This document shows positions 24,815 to 37,332 of a DNA stretch of 64,000 nt, piece by piece (the stretch's first letter is position 1; every line of letters starts with the position of its first letter). A program made the translations under genes and the position numbers. This stretch comes from Blasia pusilla (Eukaryota; Marchantiophyta; Marchantiopsida; Blasiales), in assembly GCA_050084515.1 (NCBI GenBank), contig CM114274.1:17050001-17114000 (forward strand), in the 5' to 3' direction. The notes beneath the pieces were generated by a model. It saw only the letters and a program-made list of their open reading frames with translations, was not told the origin of the DNA and did not search any database.

Positions 24815-25715
24815 GTGGGAAATAAAAAGTGTTTGAAGAGTTAGTGTATAGTCGGTGAAGGGAAAAGATTAATGATGATGCACATAAATTCAAATTCTTG
24901 CTGTTCGTAGTGTGTGAAAAATTTTCTCGCTATCCAGTTGCCACATGCGATGCAAGGAAAATAAAAAAGTGTTTGAAGAACTAGTATATAGCCCGTGAAG
25001 GGAAGAGATTAATGATGTTGCACATAAATTCAAATTTTTTTCTTGCTGCCCGTAGCATGCGAAATATTTTCTCCTTACCCAGTTGCCACGTGCGATGCAA
25101 GCGAAATAAAAAAGTGTTTGAAGAGCTAGTATATAGCCTGTGAAGGAAAGTGATTAATGATGCTCTACATAAATTCAAATTTTTTTCTTGCTGCCCGTAG
25201 CATGTGAAACATTTTCTTATGCCCAGTTGCCACGTGTCAAGCATAGAGGTGTTTTCAAATCAAGAAGACACTCTCCCATAATAATATATATAAGGTGCCC
25301 ATGCGATGCAAGGGAAATAAAAAAGTGTTTGAAGAGCTAGTGTGTAGTCCATGAAGGAAAGAAATTAATGATCTGCACATGAATTCAAATTTTTTTCTTC
25401 TTGCTCGTAGCCGTTGAAACATTTTCTTGCTGCCCAGTTGCCATGTGTCAAGCAGAGAGGTGTTTGCAAATCAAAAAGACACTCTCCTATAATAATATAG
25501 ATAAGGTGCCCGTGCGATGCAAGGAAAATAAAAAAGTGTTTGAAGAGCTAATGTATAGCCCATGAAGGAAAGAGATTAATGATGCTCTTCATAAATTCAA
25601 ATTATTTTTTTTTGCCATAGCATGTGAAATATTTTCTTGCTGCCCAATTCCCATGTGTCACGCAAGAAGGTGTTTGCAAATCAAGAAGGCACTCTCCCAT
25701 AATAATATTAAGATA
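24815..25715. repeat. Tandem array of a dispersed repeat, periods 145 and 211 bp
   Basis: The module GTGTTTGAAGAG(C/T)TAGT ... GATTAATGATG ... CATAAATTCAAAT ... CTTGCTGCCCGTAG repeats five times. The marker TGCGATGCAAG occurs at about 24946, 25091, 25302 and 25513, so spacing is 145, 211 and 211 bp. The longer units contain an extra block (AGAGGTGTTTGCAAATCAA to CACTCTCCCATAATAATATA) that is missing from the shorter one. That block is also the end of the copies at 5.97 and 12.8 kb. No protein is encoded. Confidence 0.8.
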
Positions 25716-26040
25716 TATATATAATTTATTTCTCAAAATATTCAAATTTTATTTTAAATAAGTTCGTAACGACTCAAAAGACAATGGTTCCCCATTGGTT
25801 GAGAGTGTCAAGGAGAGGAGTAAAAAAAAAGGCACTCTCCAATAATAATATAGACTAGCACATTACCTTCGATATTATCTCCCATATTTCTCATAGTATT
25901 CAATTTTCCATTTTAAATTAATTTTGAATGATCTTATAGGCTCGGAAGGCGAGCGATCCCATTGGTTGAAAATGTCAAGTGTCAAGAAGGGAAGAGTTTG
26001 AAAAATGAAAGGGCACTCTCCAAAAATAAAATAGATAAAC
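25716..26040. repeat. Degenerate single copies of the same repeat family
   Basis: Two isolated ends, GGCACTCTCCAATAATAATA (about 25830) and GGGCACTCTCCAAAAATAAAA (about 26009), each follow a CCATTGGTTGA...TGTCAAG stretch. They are shorter and more diverged than the adjacent array. Confidence 0.5.
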
Positions 26041-26317
26041 AAAAATTGAAAGTCATGGGTCGTGAAAGTATCTGATCTAAAATTATATGTGAATGGTGGA
26101 AATCTTTCAATGTCATGTTATTAAGGGTTTGAAACTCAAGATGGAAATTTCCAAAAATTATACTCATTTTTTTTTCAGCTTTATCTTAACTACCAATATT
26201 TGTTTCTTTATTTTAGGGTTACTAGTACTGCAATATTTGGGTGATTAATTCGGCCAAAAAGATCATGTACGACCCTAAGGAGAAGACGCATATTTTTTTG
26301 TCCTTTGGAAAGGAGGG

Positions 26318-26422
<105 letters not shown>

Positions 26423-26441
26423 GTAACAAAGTGTCAATCCT

Positions 26442-27429
26442 TGGACCTTGACAAGCCCTCATGGAAGACAACTTTGGTTTCATTCTTTTGGACAAATAGT
26501 TCCCTTTTCCAGAGAGAAGATACAATTATATCTCTTCTCTATTTATTCGTGTCTTCTCTCTTCTATCATATCATTTGTACTAGAGTAGAAAGTACCTACA
26601 TAGTGTACAGAGAGAGGGTAGGCATAGACATTCATGGGTTGAGATTAACCTACTCAGAAGGTGGGGAACTTGTGCATGAAGGTTACCCTAATTTGGGGCT
26701 ATTTATTTTGAGTAGGTTCCCTATTTTGGACACTACTAACTTTTCATTTTGGAAGGTTCCCTTGACTTGCTATTGAGGGTCAAGGTTGGAGACGTGGCAT
26801 ATGTGTACAAGTCACCAAGGAGAGATTTTGGGAGAGAGAGAGGGTATACCTGAAGGAGAGAGAGCTCATTCTCTCTTTTTTTGAACCTCCTTTTATGAAT
26901 GTGTTTTGTTCTCTCCCACACCACACCATCCATACCCTAGAACACTCATCATCAATTACAAGCATCACATTTACATTTAGTAGTGGGTCTTCAATGGGAA
27001 GCCCCCCTCCTAAGGATATTTCTATTTTACTTTCAAATATCCTCTACTACAAAGATATCCCTTCTTCCCTTCTGTCCTTTCTCATTTTGCACATTACTCA
27101 GGCAATCAATCTCCCTCTTCTTTGATCTCCTATATTCTCTATGTCTTATTCTTTTCGAAAGAAGCAACGCTTTAGCAACTCTTAGTTGCTAAGGCCTCAT
27201 TTTCCTTAAAGCGCGATGATCCTCGTTTCCATTGATCATGCTAACACTGGGTTGGGTTATGCATTAATCACGTCAACTAGACTTTCTAGTTGTTGTTATA
27301 GCTCTTGATAAGATCAAAGTTTGAACAACACATATTCCAATTAATAGACCTTCTTTTTTCTAGTCATGGTTCGGATACCTTCTTAGTCGTACACATACAC
27401 ATCGCTACACAACATCCATTAGTGTCACC
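26442..27429. other. No gene recognised
   Basis: Several short open frames exist, with none recognised. A direct repeat of GGTTCCCT..TTGGA-type text occurs near 26715 and 26755. It may be flank or remnant of the element that starts at 27.43 kb. Confidence 0.3.
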
Positions 27430-27543
27430 AAATATACAAAATACATAGGATACCATATTAACTCATGGCATCTAAACGTCCAAACGATCGAGTACCAAAA
27501 TATCTCCAATTAAATCAAGATCTTTCAACAAGTGCACACAAAT

Positions 27544-27674
<131 letters not shown>

Positions 27675-27918
27675 GGCATCCAACCATTATACCATAATAT
27701 CTCCAATTCCCCCCCTAGCTGGTGGTTAGGTCACTCTAACTCTAGATAACCATCTACCCCTACCTATCATGACATACATCTATAGGATGCTAAGAGCAAA
27801 AAGATCAAGTGCTTATGTGGCCCCGTCGTTAGTTGCCTTCTTGTCATCCATGTCACCGACATAAGTCAGAATCTAAACCTATCTAGTCTCTACTCCATGT
27901 ACATCTCGGGAAAATCCA

Positions 27919-28190
27919 TCATCCACGAGGAATCCTAGTGAGAGGTGCCGTCATTAATGCCATATGCCACCCTCTTGAACATCCATCACATACTAGCATA
28001 GTGGTTGCATCACGGGTAGAACCATACAACATATAGCGCAAGCCTGCATGAATTATTGCTAAGCTCGAATCAACAGTACCATCAATGTTAGGAAAGTGAT
28101 ATAGCGCAAAATTACGCACATGGTCCTTCCAAACCATACCGTCATGTCCCTCCAATAAGAGAAGTTAGAGAACACTAGATGAAAATACAT
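27919..28190 (-). pseudogene. Degenerate PHD finger at the end of copy A pol
   Basis: The second half of the finger is clear (MLVCDGCSRGWHM), but the first two zinc cysteines read as Tyr (YMLYG) and the next cysteine after the His is Leu. Copies B and C keep these residues, so copy A lost them by mutation. A PHD finger reads histone H3 tails; at the end of a retrotransposon polyprotein it could help chromatin targeting, which is inference. The segment before it (WKDHVRNFALYHFPNIDGTVD) is the C-terminal tail of the integrase region. Confidence 0.75.
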
Positions 28191-28925
28191 CTCGCATTCT
28201 CAAGATAGTGCGCACTATCCAACGTCACATCCAACGTCGTGGATGGCGTGTGTTGCAAGTAGACACAACCTCCTTAATGGAACCTATAGATAGTATGTAG
28301 ATAACTTCCTCCTCGGATAGTCGTATTTATACCTCGAAGTATCTCGATGTTGTGCAATCGCCATTATCAAACGCGATGGACATAACTCTCCCGAATAACT
28401 CAGCCCTTTGAGAACATGCTTGCATCCATACATTAGGATCATCGACAGTCAACACTTGACCAACATCTCGACAAATGGTCAGAGGTAAATCTGGCTCTCG
28501 GACATACAACAATAAGTACGGTGAGAAAGTTGCTAGCGATGTCTGCCTGATTAATTTGTATCTCATTGCCAACCATTATAACTAGAGGTCCCAATCTCCT
28601 AGGTGACTTATGTGAAGCTATACTTGCACAAACCTCTCTTCACTGGCTGCACAACCCTCCCCACTAGTCTATCCGCTTGAGGATGATCTCACGAAGTGGT
28701 GCGGTGGTCGATCAACGCCTTATCACACAAGGCCTGAAACTCCCCGTAAAACTCCGTACTTTGGTTTGTCAATACCTCAACTAGTGCGCTATAATGAATC
28801 AACACTCGATCTAAAAAGGCATATGCTACTCCCTCACCCACTTTGTCAAGTAATGCAATTAAATCTATCCACTTCGAGAAGTGCTTGACCATCACCAACA
28901 CATAACCAATATGACGCTCTGTCAA
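28191..28925 (-). pseudogene. Integrase core of copy A, inactive
   Basis: The segment YVLVMVKHFSKWIDLIALLDK, then AYAFLDRVLIHYSALVEVLTNQSTEF, is a retroviral-type integrase core. The expected second catalytic Asp (LTDQGTEF type) is Asn. After a stop near 28690 the region that should contain the catalytic Glu reads LVGRVVQPVKRG, with Gly instead of Glu. Further down, the C-terminal part (YSPY-like LYVREPDLPL, DDPNVWMQACSQRAELFGR) is at 28327-28572. Confidence 0.75.
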
Positions 28926-29199
28926 AGGTAAAGATCTTGAAAAATCTTAAATCCATCTATAACCTAAATCCATGATCAGAAGTGGATGCAACTGTGGAGT
29001 TGGAGCATTGAACAATGTTTGGACCCGATCACACACCATGCACTTGGAAACAAACTGTTGAACATCAATTTGGATGCCTCGCAATCAATATTGTATCTGG
29101 AGCAAGCTCTACATTCGCTTCACTCCAAGATAACCTCATTGGCCTCTAACTACAATCATCAAAACACCTCCTCCACATGTCGCTCATGCTCCCCAACGG

Positions 29200-29640
29200 T
29201 GGTGCTAAAGACTACGATATCATCAATATAACACCTAGCAAAATCCAAACTTGCCAAGATCCTATCCATGACCCTCTGAAACTCTATTGGGCATTCTTTA
29301 ACCTAAATAGTAAGAACTGCCATTGGTACAAACAATCCTTCTCGAGAGGATCGATGCCCCAAAATGGCATCTTCTACATGTCCTCCAATCTGATAGGCAG
29401 TTGATCATTTCGGGCTCGAAGATCCAATGAACTTAAAACCTTTGCATGCCCAATAGCATCAAAGATCTCCTTAGGAATGGTCATGGCATACTTATCTGAA
29501 TGATAGGTCAGTAATCTCCGCATATCCGCCTATCCGTCCAATTGCCATGCACATCCTTCTTAGTGAGCATGACAGTGTCAGATGCATAATCTCCACGCGA
29601 CATCTCCACTAGTCTTGCTTGAACCAAGTCCTAGCTCTTA
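29200..29640 (-). pseudogene. Reverse transcriptase fragment of copy A
   Basis: The minus strand shows RLVEMSRGDYASDTVMLTKK, DVHGNWTDRRICGDY and LDLRARNDQLPI (normally LDLRSGYHQ), then DCLYQWQFLLFRLKNA (normally WKFLPFGLKNAP), then the active-site segment near 29210-29240 in a shifted frame. The motif set is that of Ty3/gypsy RT. Multiple stops. Sequence after the active site jumps almost directly to integrase, so RNase H is deleted. Confidence 0.75.
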
Positions 29641-30239
29641 CTCTAAATCAAAGCCCTCTCCATATCACTGTACCTACAGGGTTTTCGAGAGATCAGCATA
29701 TCGCTAGATAATTCTGTGCAGATCCCTGGACCCTTCAACATACCCAAATCACGTCTACTAAATGCAAAACAACTCCTATGACTCCTAAGGAACTGATGTG
29801 TCCGGCACCGCTCTCCTCCTGTCAACTTAGGGCCCATGTGTGGCTCCCAAGTCTCCATTGTGATTAAAGTAGGACTCTCAGGTGCGGTTATCCGTGGCTT
29901 CTATGATGCAACCCCATCTTGTACAACCGAACTCGAATGCTCTCCTGCAGCCACCTCCAAAATCTCATCTCCTCAACATGTAGTACCATGAATCATGCTC
30001 AATGTTGTGGCTGTCATCTCTTGGCAAACCTGCAAAACATCCCAAGAAGTCCAAGGATGTCTCTCCTGATCACCATGATATGTTGAGATCCTCGGATCTC
30101 GCCCCCAGCCACTGCTTGAACCGTCTCGGTAGGCATGAGGCTCACCAACACAACAACAATGACCTATTGCAACCTCATCCAATGTTACTCAGGTACTCCT
30201 AAGTTGATGATCCATATTAAGCACATCAAGTCTATCCCT

Positions 30240-31145
30240 TGATCCAGGACATGATGTTGGGATGCCTTTGATAGTGATGGTACTATAGTCAATCCTGTGA
30301 GAAATCCCATTGCCCGCTCTCACTCATCAGCGTTGGGCTCCACCAATCGTCGTGTCTGGTCATCCCAAACCAAGCCAGAATGGGCCTCCTTAAATGCATA
30401 GGTAGCAGAAAAACTGACAAACGTGGGAAAGGCTGCACATGGCATGCCAACCTTGTTGACTAAAATCAATAGCAGTCAATCATTGTGCCTTAGTACATGT
30501 GATCGACGACCAAGATCCATAATAAAATCCACCAAAAAATGGGAGGGGCTCGTACTCCACTCTTACATACGTCCTTCGTAACACCTTGTATGGCACCAAG
30601 TTGGTCCACCATATACACACGAAATGTGCTTGGGAACCTACACTCGCCGCATCCAAAAACATTGTTGGGCACATCCATGCACGCACCTGATGTGCACTCG
30701 TCACCACTCATGACCTCAAATCGTCCAAGATTGGTACATTCTCCATAATGTACACTCAAGAATGAGATTGATGTTCTTGCAAATGTCACAAGATCCTCAT
30801 CATCTCCAAAAAAACCTCGATCAAATATCAACTAACCTGCTTCCTCATCCAATTTTTGACTCGCCTACATGGCCAACCAGTATTGACCAAATCAATAGTC
30901 CCTACCCACTCCAAGTCTTGTGCCTCCAACAATGAAATAGCCCTCGGTAAGGGACTTTGGGTACGGCGGACACAAACAACAAGCCGAGAAAATGGAGGCG
31001 TAATTATGCCACATGTTGGAGTGAAATACGCTTCACAACCTCATCAAGCTCAACATATAAATACGGTTGCACACGCACTCTTGCCTGCAAAACAACAACC
31101 AACCTAGTGTTGATCCCTCCAAAGATATCCAACACCCAAACATCC
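30240..31145 (-). pseudogene. C5-cytosine DNA methyltransferase of copy A, inactive
   Basis: Canonical C5-MTase motifs occur in the usual order on the minus strand. Motif I is VWVLDIFGGI (from 31141). Motif IV is IDLVNTGWPCRR, with the catalytic Cys codon at 30864-30872 but PCQ changed to PCR. Motif VI is ENVP at 30732-30743. Motif VIII-like is DAASVGSQAHFVCIWWTNL. A C-terminal part carries ERAMGFLTG (about 30300-30320), followed by a motif X-like VLDQGIDLMCL. The order is not the permuted order of plant DRM enzymes; the closest resemblance in my reading is DNMT3-like. Several stops make it dead. The enzyme would transfer a methyl group from SAM to cytosine C5. Confidence 0.82.
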
Positions 31146-31489
31146 TCCTCAAGGATGCACCACACAATCCGTGTGATGTCCAAGGATGGCATAGTAGCAC
31201 TCCCGGCTTCCTCAAGTTTTTCCAACTCATCATGCTCTGGTGCAAATATCTCGCTCCACATCGTCTACACGTGCTCATCAGCCAAGCGTCAAAGCTCCTC
31301 ATTCGAGCCCCACAAGGGCACCTCTCCTCCATGGAATGATGTGGCCATCATGACACTCCTCTCCATAGAAGTTTCAAGTGCGGGTATGTCTCCTCCATGA
31401 ATATACCCCTCAATCAAATCACTAGGCCAAGTGATGGCGTTGTTGAATGCTGCTAACATCGCCATATATCCTAGCCATCCCTCAATCAC

Positions 31490-31870
31490 TCCACTCGTAA
31501 ATCAAATGGATAACAAGCTAAGTCGTCCTTCACTTGACTACCATCTTGGTCTATAGGACACCAACTCCTCCTAGTAATCCAAGGAAAAACCCATCGACTA
31601 TATCACTGCTCCTCCAACCGAGATCTCATAGGACTCGACATTGATCACTATCGCCTTGGCTTGCACCACCGACTCATCCGATGGAGGGCCTCAGCAAATC
31701 CTCATGACGAGCTCATGTCGGGTGATAAACTACATCGTACTTACTCTACCCAAGGACATATGTATCCTAAATGGACAACGCTCCACATCGCTCCTTGTCA
31801 GGCCCAATTCTATAAACTCCGCTTTCCCCAACATCAAGGGTTGCGCTCTTGAATCCAACAACACGTGTTG
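31490..31870 (-). pseudogene. Retropepsin of copy A
   Basis: VLLDSRAQPLMLGKAEFIELGL at about 31790-31862 corresponds to the DSGA active-site loop of copy B, but with Gly replaced by Arg. It is followed by ESYEISVGGAVI and a GFSLDY element (about 31585-31640), the second half of a retropepsin. It lies directly ahead of the methyltransferase. Confidence 0.7.
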
Positions 31871-32518
31871 CAAAAAAAGACTCTACCTCTTGGACTCACC
31901 AAATGGAACATTTCTCCCTGGTTATCTAGCAAAACAACACCATGAGAAATAATGGCACGCTCTATCGTGGATCTAGCGGCATCTCTGCCATCCTAGCAAC
32001 CGCAATCTGCCAAGAATCTGAGGTGGACGGCCAGACCACACGCTCCAAGGGCAGGTCCACCACCTCCGATCCTCTATAACTACCTCTAAATGTGATGCAA
32101 AAACGCTAACCCCACGCTCACATAACGTAGCTTCCAGCTGGAAAACCTCGGCGAGCCTACCTCCCAACATCGTAACATCGGAAGTGGAAAACCATGGGGC
32201 GTGGTACATTGCATTCGCCACCCCCAACAATGTACTCGACACGAACTCTACTTGAGCATTTGCACTAAGAGATGTCGTACTCACTTCTCTCATTGCCCTT
32301 TGTGCCTGCATACCAACAACATCTATTCTTCACGAACTCTCATCAGGACCCATCGACGGGGTCTTCATCGCCTCGAACAAAGTAAAAGATTGAGGAAGCC
32401 TAGTCTATTTTTTGACTTCCACTCTCTATTGATCCAACTCTACGCCTACTCCACGCGTGACAACAACGGCGGCCTCCATCTGTGCAACCCTGCATATTTG
32501 ACCAGGATCCTCCATGTC

Positions 32519-33547
32519 TATCACGGCCCTTGTAACCAAACGAACACCAAATAGGCGCCAAGCAGAACATGAGAACTCTAGTGGACTCACGTTACGATGA
32601 TCGCGCTTTGGAGAGGATTTTGGAAAGGTCTCTTGGAAAAGTCCAAGAGACGAAACGTGGAACAGAGTTGTGCGTTTCATGCGTTTGTGGTCATGACCAG
32701 GAAATCTAGACCAAACGTGAACCAAGACTTGAGATGAGTTGAGTCTAGGAAGGTTGGTTGCCAAAGAGGTGAGAACCAGTTTTGGAACACGACTAGCATT
32801 TGGGGATTTTGACTCTATTTTGGACCATAACGTTTAGCCCCAAGATGCGTTTGGGACAAGTAAGAGCGCGTTGGAAAGCTTATCTCAAGATGCTTCCAAC
32901 GCACTAAATATTTTAGCAAACACATAAGTACAAGCTGAGATATTGGTCATAAAAAATTATGAGGGCAATCGGGTTGAGGGCCAATTTGAGGGGCCTGATT
33001 GTCTTTCCCTACAGTTAGGGGAAGGGTGGGGATCCCTAGAAGTACTAGTAAGGGGGAGTCTCTCCAAGGAGTCTTGGAACACGAACCCCACTTTGAGCAC
33101 CAAACGGCCTCTCAAGGGCACGGGATGGAATGAGGTTTGGCGTTGGAACTCGAAACCCAAACCTGATCCAAGGGAGAGGACTTCATAAGCCACACTTGGA
33201 TTCCAACCCGTGATTCATTTTCGTGACTCATGGCTAGGGACTCATTGGATGTCCATTGGACAGTTGGAACCTCCAGGCATTCAAACGCCGTTTGAGGTTC
33301 CTCAATCGACCACAAAGTATGTCCCAAGTCTTCAAAGACTTACCTGTGTTGTAATCCGCGAAACTAGGAAGGTTGAGCTTGATGAGAGGTCGAGTCGAGA
33401 ACTAGGCAAGTTAGAATCGATGATTGATCCAGACCAGACTAACATGAGAGCGTGTTTGGATGCAGATCAACGTTGAGAGCGTGTCGTACTAAAGGCACGC
33501 TTCCGCAACAACAAGGATTAACGTTCAAGGAGAGGAGGCGTATGACA
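32519..33547 (+). mobile_element. Solo LTR (1-kb family) inserted in copy A
   Basis: The 1029-bp segment aligns from end to end with the solo LTR at 51136-52136. It is flanked by ATGTC (32514-32518) and ATATC (33548-33552), a 5-bp target duplication with one change. The left end reads TATCACGGCC where the better copy has TGTCGCGACC, so two G-to-A changes sit in CpG context. It splits the copy A polyprotein. Orientation is arbitrary (matched to 51136) because no internal region is known. Confidence 0.8.
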
Positions 33548-33627
33548 ATATCTCTGGCTGCTCCATAAGACATCGATACCACTAACCTAGCATCGGATAA
33601 TTGTAGTGCCATCGCGACAATGTGTTG

Positions 33628-33960
33628 CTACAACTGCACTATCTGAGCGGCCATCCCATGCTCACGTCCCACGTCTCCCTTGACACGTCTAGGTGGTGGA
33701 CTTCTACCCCCTCCACGGGCATATCTACCACCTTCACGGGCGAATCCAACTCCTCGTCCCCCAATGGGACCACCTAGCATACACCCTCTACCATCCCAAC
33801 GGGCAACTCGCTCTGGTTCCCTCTCTAGCCCTCGGTCTGAACGTAACTCAAGGTGTAGGCTAAAACACCGGGCGCGTGTATGACCATACCGTTGATAGTG
33901 AACGATATGACACATGCATATTGTTAGAGGATGAAAGACTTGATTACCACAGAGTTCCAA
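33628..33960 (-). pseudogene. Gag tail with zinc-knuckle remnant, copy A
   Basis: HYQRYGHTRARCF is a damaged CCHC knuckle (x-x-x-GH-x4-C). It is followed by an Arg/Gly-rich stretch (GGRGVGFAREGGRYARGGGR) typical of the region between gag and protease. The solo LTR interrupts the frame after about 33550. No upstream gag core was recognised. Confidence 0.5.
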
Positions 33961-36900
33961 AATGGCACTTAGATTTCACCGGACGTAATGGACCAGATGA
34001 TCAATATGTATACCTATGATAGTCAACACATAGTGACCTTGGCAGTGAGAAAGGAAATGAGATTGGCTCTAAAGGGGGTGGAGGAGAGGGAGATGTTGGC
34101 GTTGGAGACGCCCACACCCAAGAACTACGGCATAACTTTGTGGGACGTGAGTTGGCCCACGTTAGAAATCCATATTGTTTGAGGATTGACATGCAACAAA
34201 TGATGAGGGCACAACATTTGCCCCTCAAGCCAAAGGGAACACATTCTTTCGTCCAAGGTAGAGCGGATACATTCCGCTATGCATTTGAGAGTATTCCTAC
34301 ATGCTAACATTCTTTGAGTGTATGAGTTAGGGACATTTTAGAATGTTTAACTAACTACATGGGTGTGTTGTGAAGTTCACAAAGTATGGCAAGTATCCCA
34401 TTGGCGAGGTCATGGAGGATTTATAGCAAGGTCAAAGGTGGAGAGAGGACATCTTCGCCAAACAGGATCTCATCGCATCTTTGGTAAGTTCCTAACTTAT
34501 AGAGTGTTTCCACCTTTAAGGTGTTTTCAAACTATTTCAAAATAATAATCCAAGTTAGTAGGACTATGCGTAATCAGACATTCCTCATGTTGATGGGGGG
34601 GGGATACCCTCTCGCTAGCACGACTTGGGTCGGATCCAATTGTGTAATGTGACCCATCCGATGATGATGCCTCCTACTGCAAGGAGAAGGAGGAGGAGGA
34701 GGAGGAGGAACGAATGGGCAATGGCAAGGTGCTTGATTGAGAAGTACCTCATGCAGCAGTTGGCTGCCCTAACGTTCGAAGAGGTCATCCTCAAGCAACG
34801 AGCCTAGTGGGTCTCGAGGGTCTTCCCATAGCAGGTACCAGATGGATGGTTCTAGGCTTGTCAGTGGAGGTCCTACTCGTGGGCATCCGCGTGCCCCGAG
34901 AGCGCCCGACGGTCCTTCTAGTTTGGATAGACCTTCTAGAGATCTAGCACAACCCCATAGATATGGTACATATGTGCACAATCTCGGCCTAGATAATAGG
35001 ATGATTCCATACATAGATTACACTCTATTTTGGAAATATTTTGTATATAAATAAAAATTTGGAAATTAGAAAATTTTCAAATATGGATGTGAAATATGAA
35101 TTGAATTTTCCAAAACTGAAATCTTTAAATTTTTAATTTTTAAAAAAATAAAATAAAATTATACGATTTTAAAAATTTGCTTGCGACTTCTTTGGGATTA
35201 ATTTTTGATTGTTATGCGAAGTGAAAATTGCATAGTAATCACAAATTTTCAACTACTTTTTGAGTTCTTTACATCTCTTATGGAATTAGTTGTGAGTGTC
35301 GTGTAACTATGTTGCGAGTGTAATAAAATGGCACTTCAAAGTTGTGCAGTTGCAAAGTGCAGCTTGGTATCAAAGTCTTGGGATTGTGATAATCGCTAGC
35401 TTGCAACTATAGTGTGGTTGTAATGCGATTGTAGAGCGGTTGTTGTGCGGCTTTGTGCATTCACAAAATGGATTCAAATGTAGTAGTGAGACCCTGGAAT
35501 GTTTCCATCCTAGTATGAGCCCATTATAATTTATATGTTTAGTGTTGGCACATTTGTGGTCATGAGTGTTGCAAGAAAATAGCCCTCAAAGGGACCTTAA
35601 CAATAGGTAACCTATGCATAGAAGTTTTCCATTCCCAATCACTCATCCTAAACCTATACGTGTTGAAGCCCACCTTCTCTAGGTAGAGAGATTTAAGAAA
35701 TCTATGTTCCTTTAAAATTTGACACCAAAAATTTTATCATGTCTCCTTATGTTTCATAAATTAATATTGTAAGAAAAATTCCATCCATGATTTTCAAGTT
35801 TCTTGGTAAATAAATCAGACCATACTAGATTACCATACTTAGCTTGACTTTATAACTTGAATTTATACAATCCTAAGTCGCGTCTTTTTCGCTTCAACAC
35901 AATTCCATATCCTTCTAAGTTTTCTTTGAGAAAAAAATTAAGAATCTGTGTTCCATTCCAATTTTTATTTTAATTACGGCCCATACAGTAGTGGATCCCG
36001 AGTGTAGAGGCTCCATGTGGACTAGACTAGCCAATTATTTTCTGCCCACCTCATCCATGGCAGATATGGTTCTTCATATCGAGAAACTAGTAAGACCCTT
36101 ATTAATAGCTCGTGTTTAAACTTACCTCTCCTTACCAAGTCTCATACAACCCCCTTAAAATGACCAAAAGTACTTTTGAAATAAGTCTAGTGGTAACCTC
36201 AAAGAGAGCAACTACAGCATACTGCATCCTCCAATTAGTATATAAATTCATGATCTGGCTTTCGCACTAATCATTGGAAGTAGGCCAAAGTTTATGTTCT
36301 GGAATCCAACTAATTCACTAGGTGGATCATACAGATTGTCTTGGGTTAAAGGTCAACTATACTTTTCCAACACTGGTGCCTTAACCCTTCTCTCATGGAT
36401 GACACCCTTCTGTCTTCCCAATTTGGACCAATTCCCATCCACCCCATGGTCAAACGCCTCCCAGATGAGAGGACTGGTTTCTATGCGCCGATCCAAAACA
36501 GGTCAGATGAAAACCTTCACCAAGAGGGTAGAATCAACAAGTGTATGAGCCATTCCACATTCAATTGCCATCAATGTCCTCAATATCACATGATTGATGA
36601 TACTGGTTTCTTCTGTTCTATGTACATAACTCACAAAGTTAATGCATCATGTTTACTCTTTCCCTAGTGGTCTATTCTGGTCAGGGGATCTGCTCAGATA
36701 ATAGTCGCTCTCCTCACCTTTACTAATTGGTCTGGTATTTCTTACCCCATAATAATTAATACCTCCCTTAAACTTACATCATCAATGCGCAAAAGTAGAC
36801 TCATAAGCTAACAGTCTCTTGTGGATACCCACATAAAAACCATACTTCCTCATGAAGTATTCACAGATACTAGACTGATAAATAAGCAAAACTCTACAGA

Positions 36901-37332
36901 TCCATCTGTTAGAACAACTTTTCCCTCACTACTTAAATTACATGCCGGACAGATGTGTTGGGGAAACCACATCTCCATTGTTTTCATTCCAAACCAATCA
37001 CTACTAATCCTCTATCGGATGATTGGCATGTGATTATAATAGGTAGATAAATTGTTATACCATAGATTACAGTACCTAATCTAAATAAAGACCGAACAGT
37101 GTTAACTTCCAGCTCCCGATGTACATGCAGCAGATTATATTTTTGCAGCTAAGTGCTTGTATAATGTTGTGTTAGGTGAGTTTAACAACCAGCCTATCCC
37201 AGCTCACTGATACCCACACCAACATCCCGCCAACTAGTCTGATCTGCTGTAGCCCAATTGGTTCAGATTATTAACAAGTCCAACTCCGGCACATAATTTA
37301 CCAAATTTCCTTCCCCTGTCACTACTTTACAC
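33961..37332. other. Intergenic, no gene recognised; GAG microsatellite
   Basis: No supported coding frame is present. A GGA/GAG tract lies at about 34681-34711, giving an artefactual poly-Arg frame. 35050-35200 is very AT-rich. The last 700 bp downstream of the protease stop may be its 3' UTR. Frames at 36294-36667 and 36821-37033 show no known motif. Confidence 0.35.

Noticed and set aside
32957-33193. Small proteins inside the 1-kb LTR
   Set aside because: The frames are not conserved among the four LTR copies. The sequence is non-coding LTR.
36294-37033. Plus-strand open frames as a gene downstream of the protease
   Set aside because: They have no motif, no supporting splice structure and average composition.
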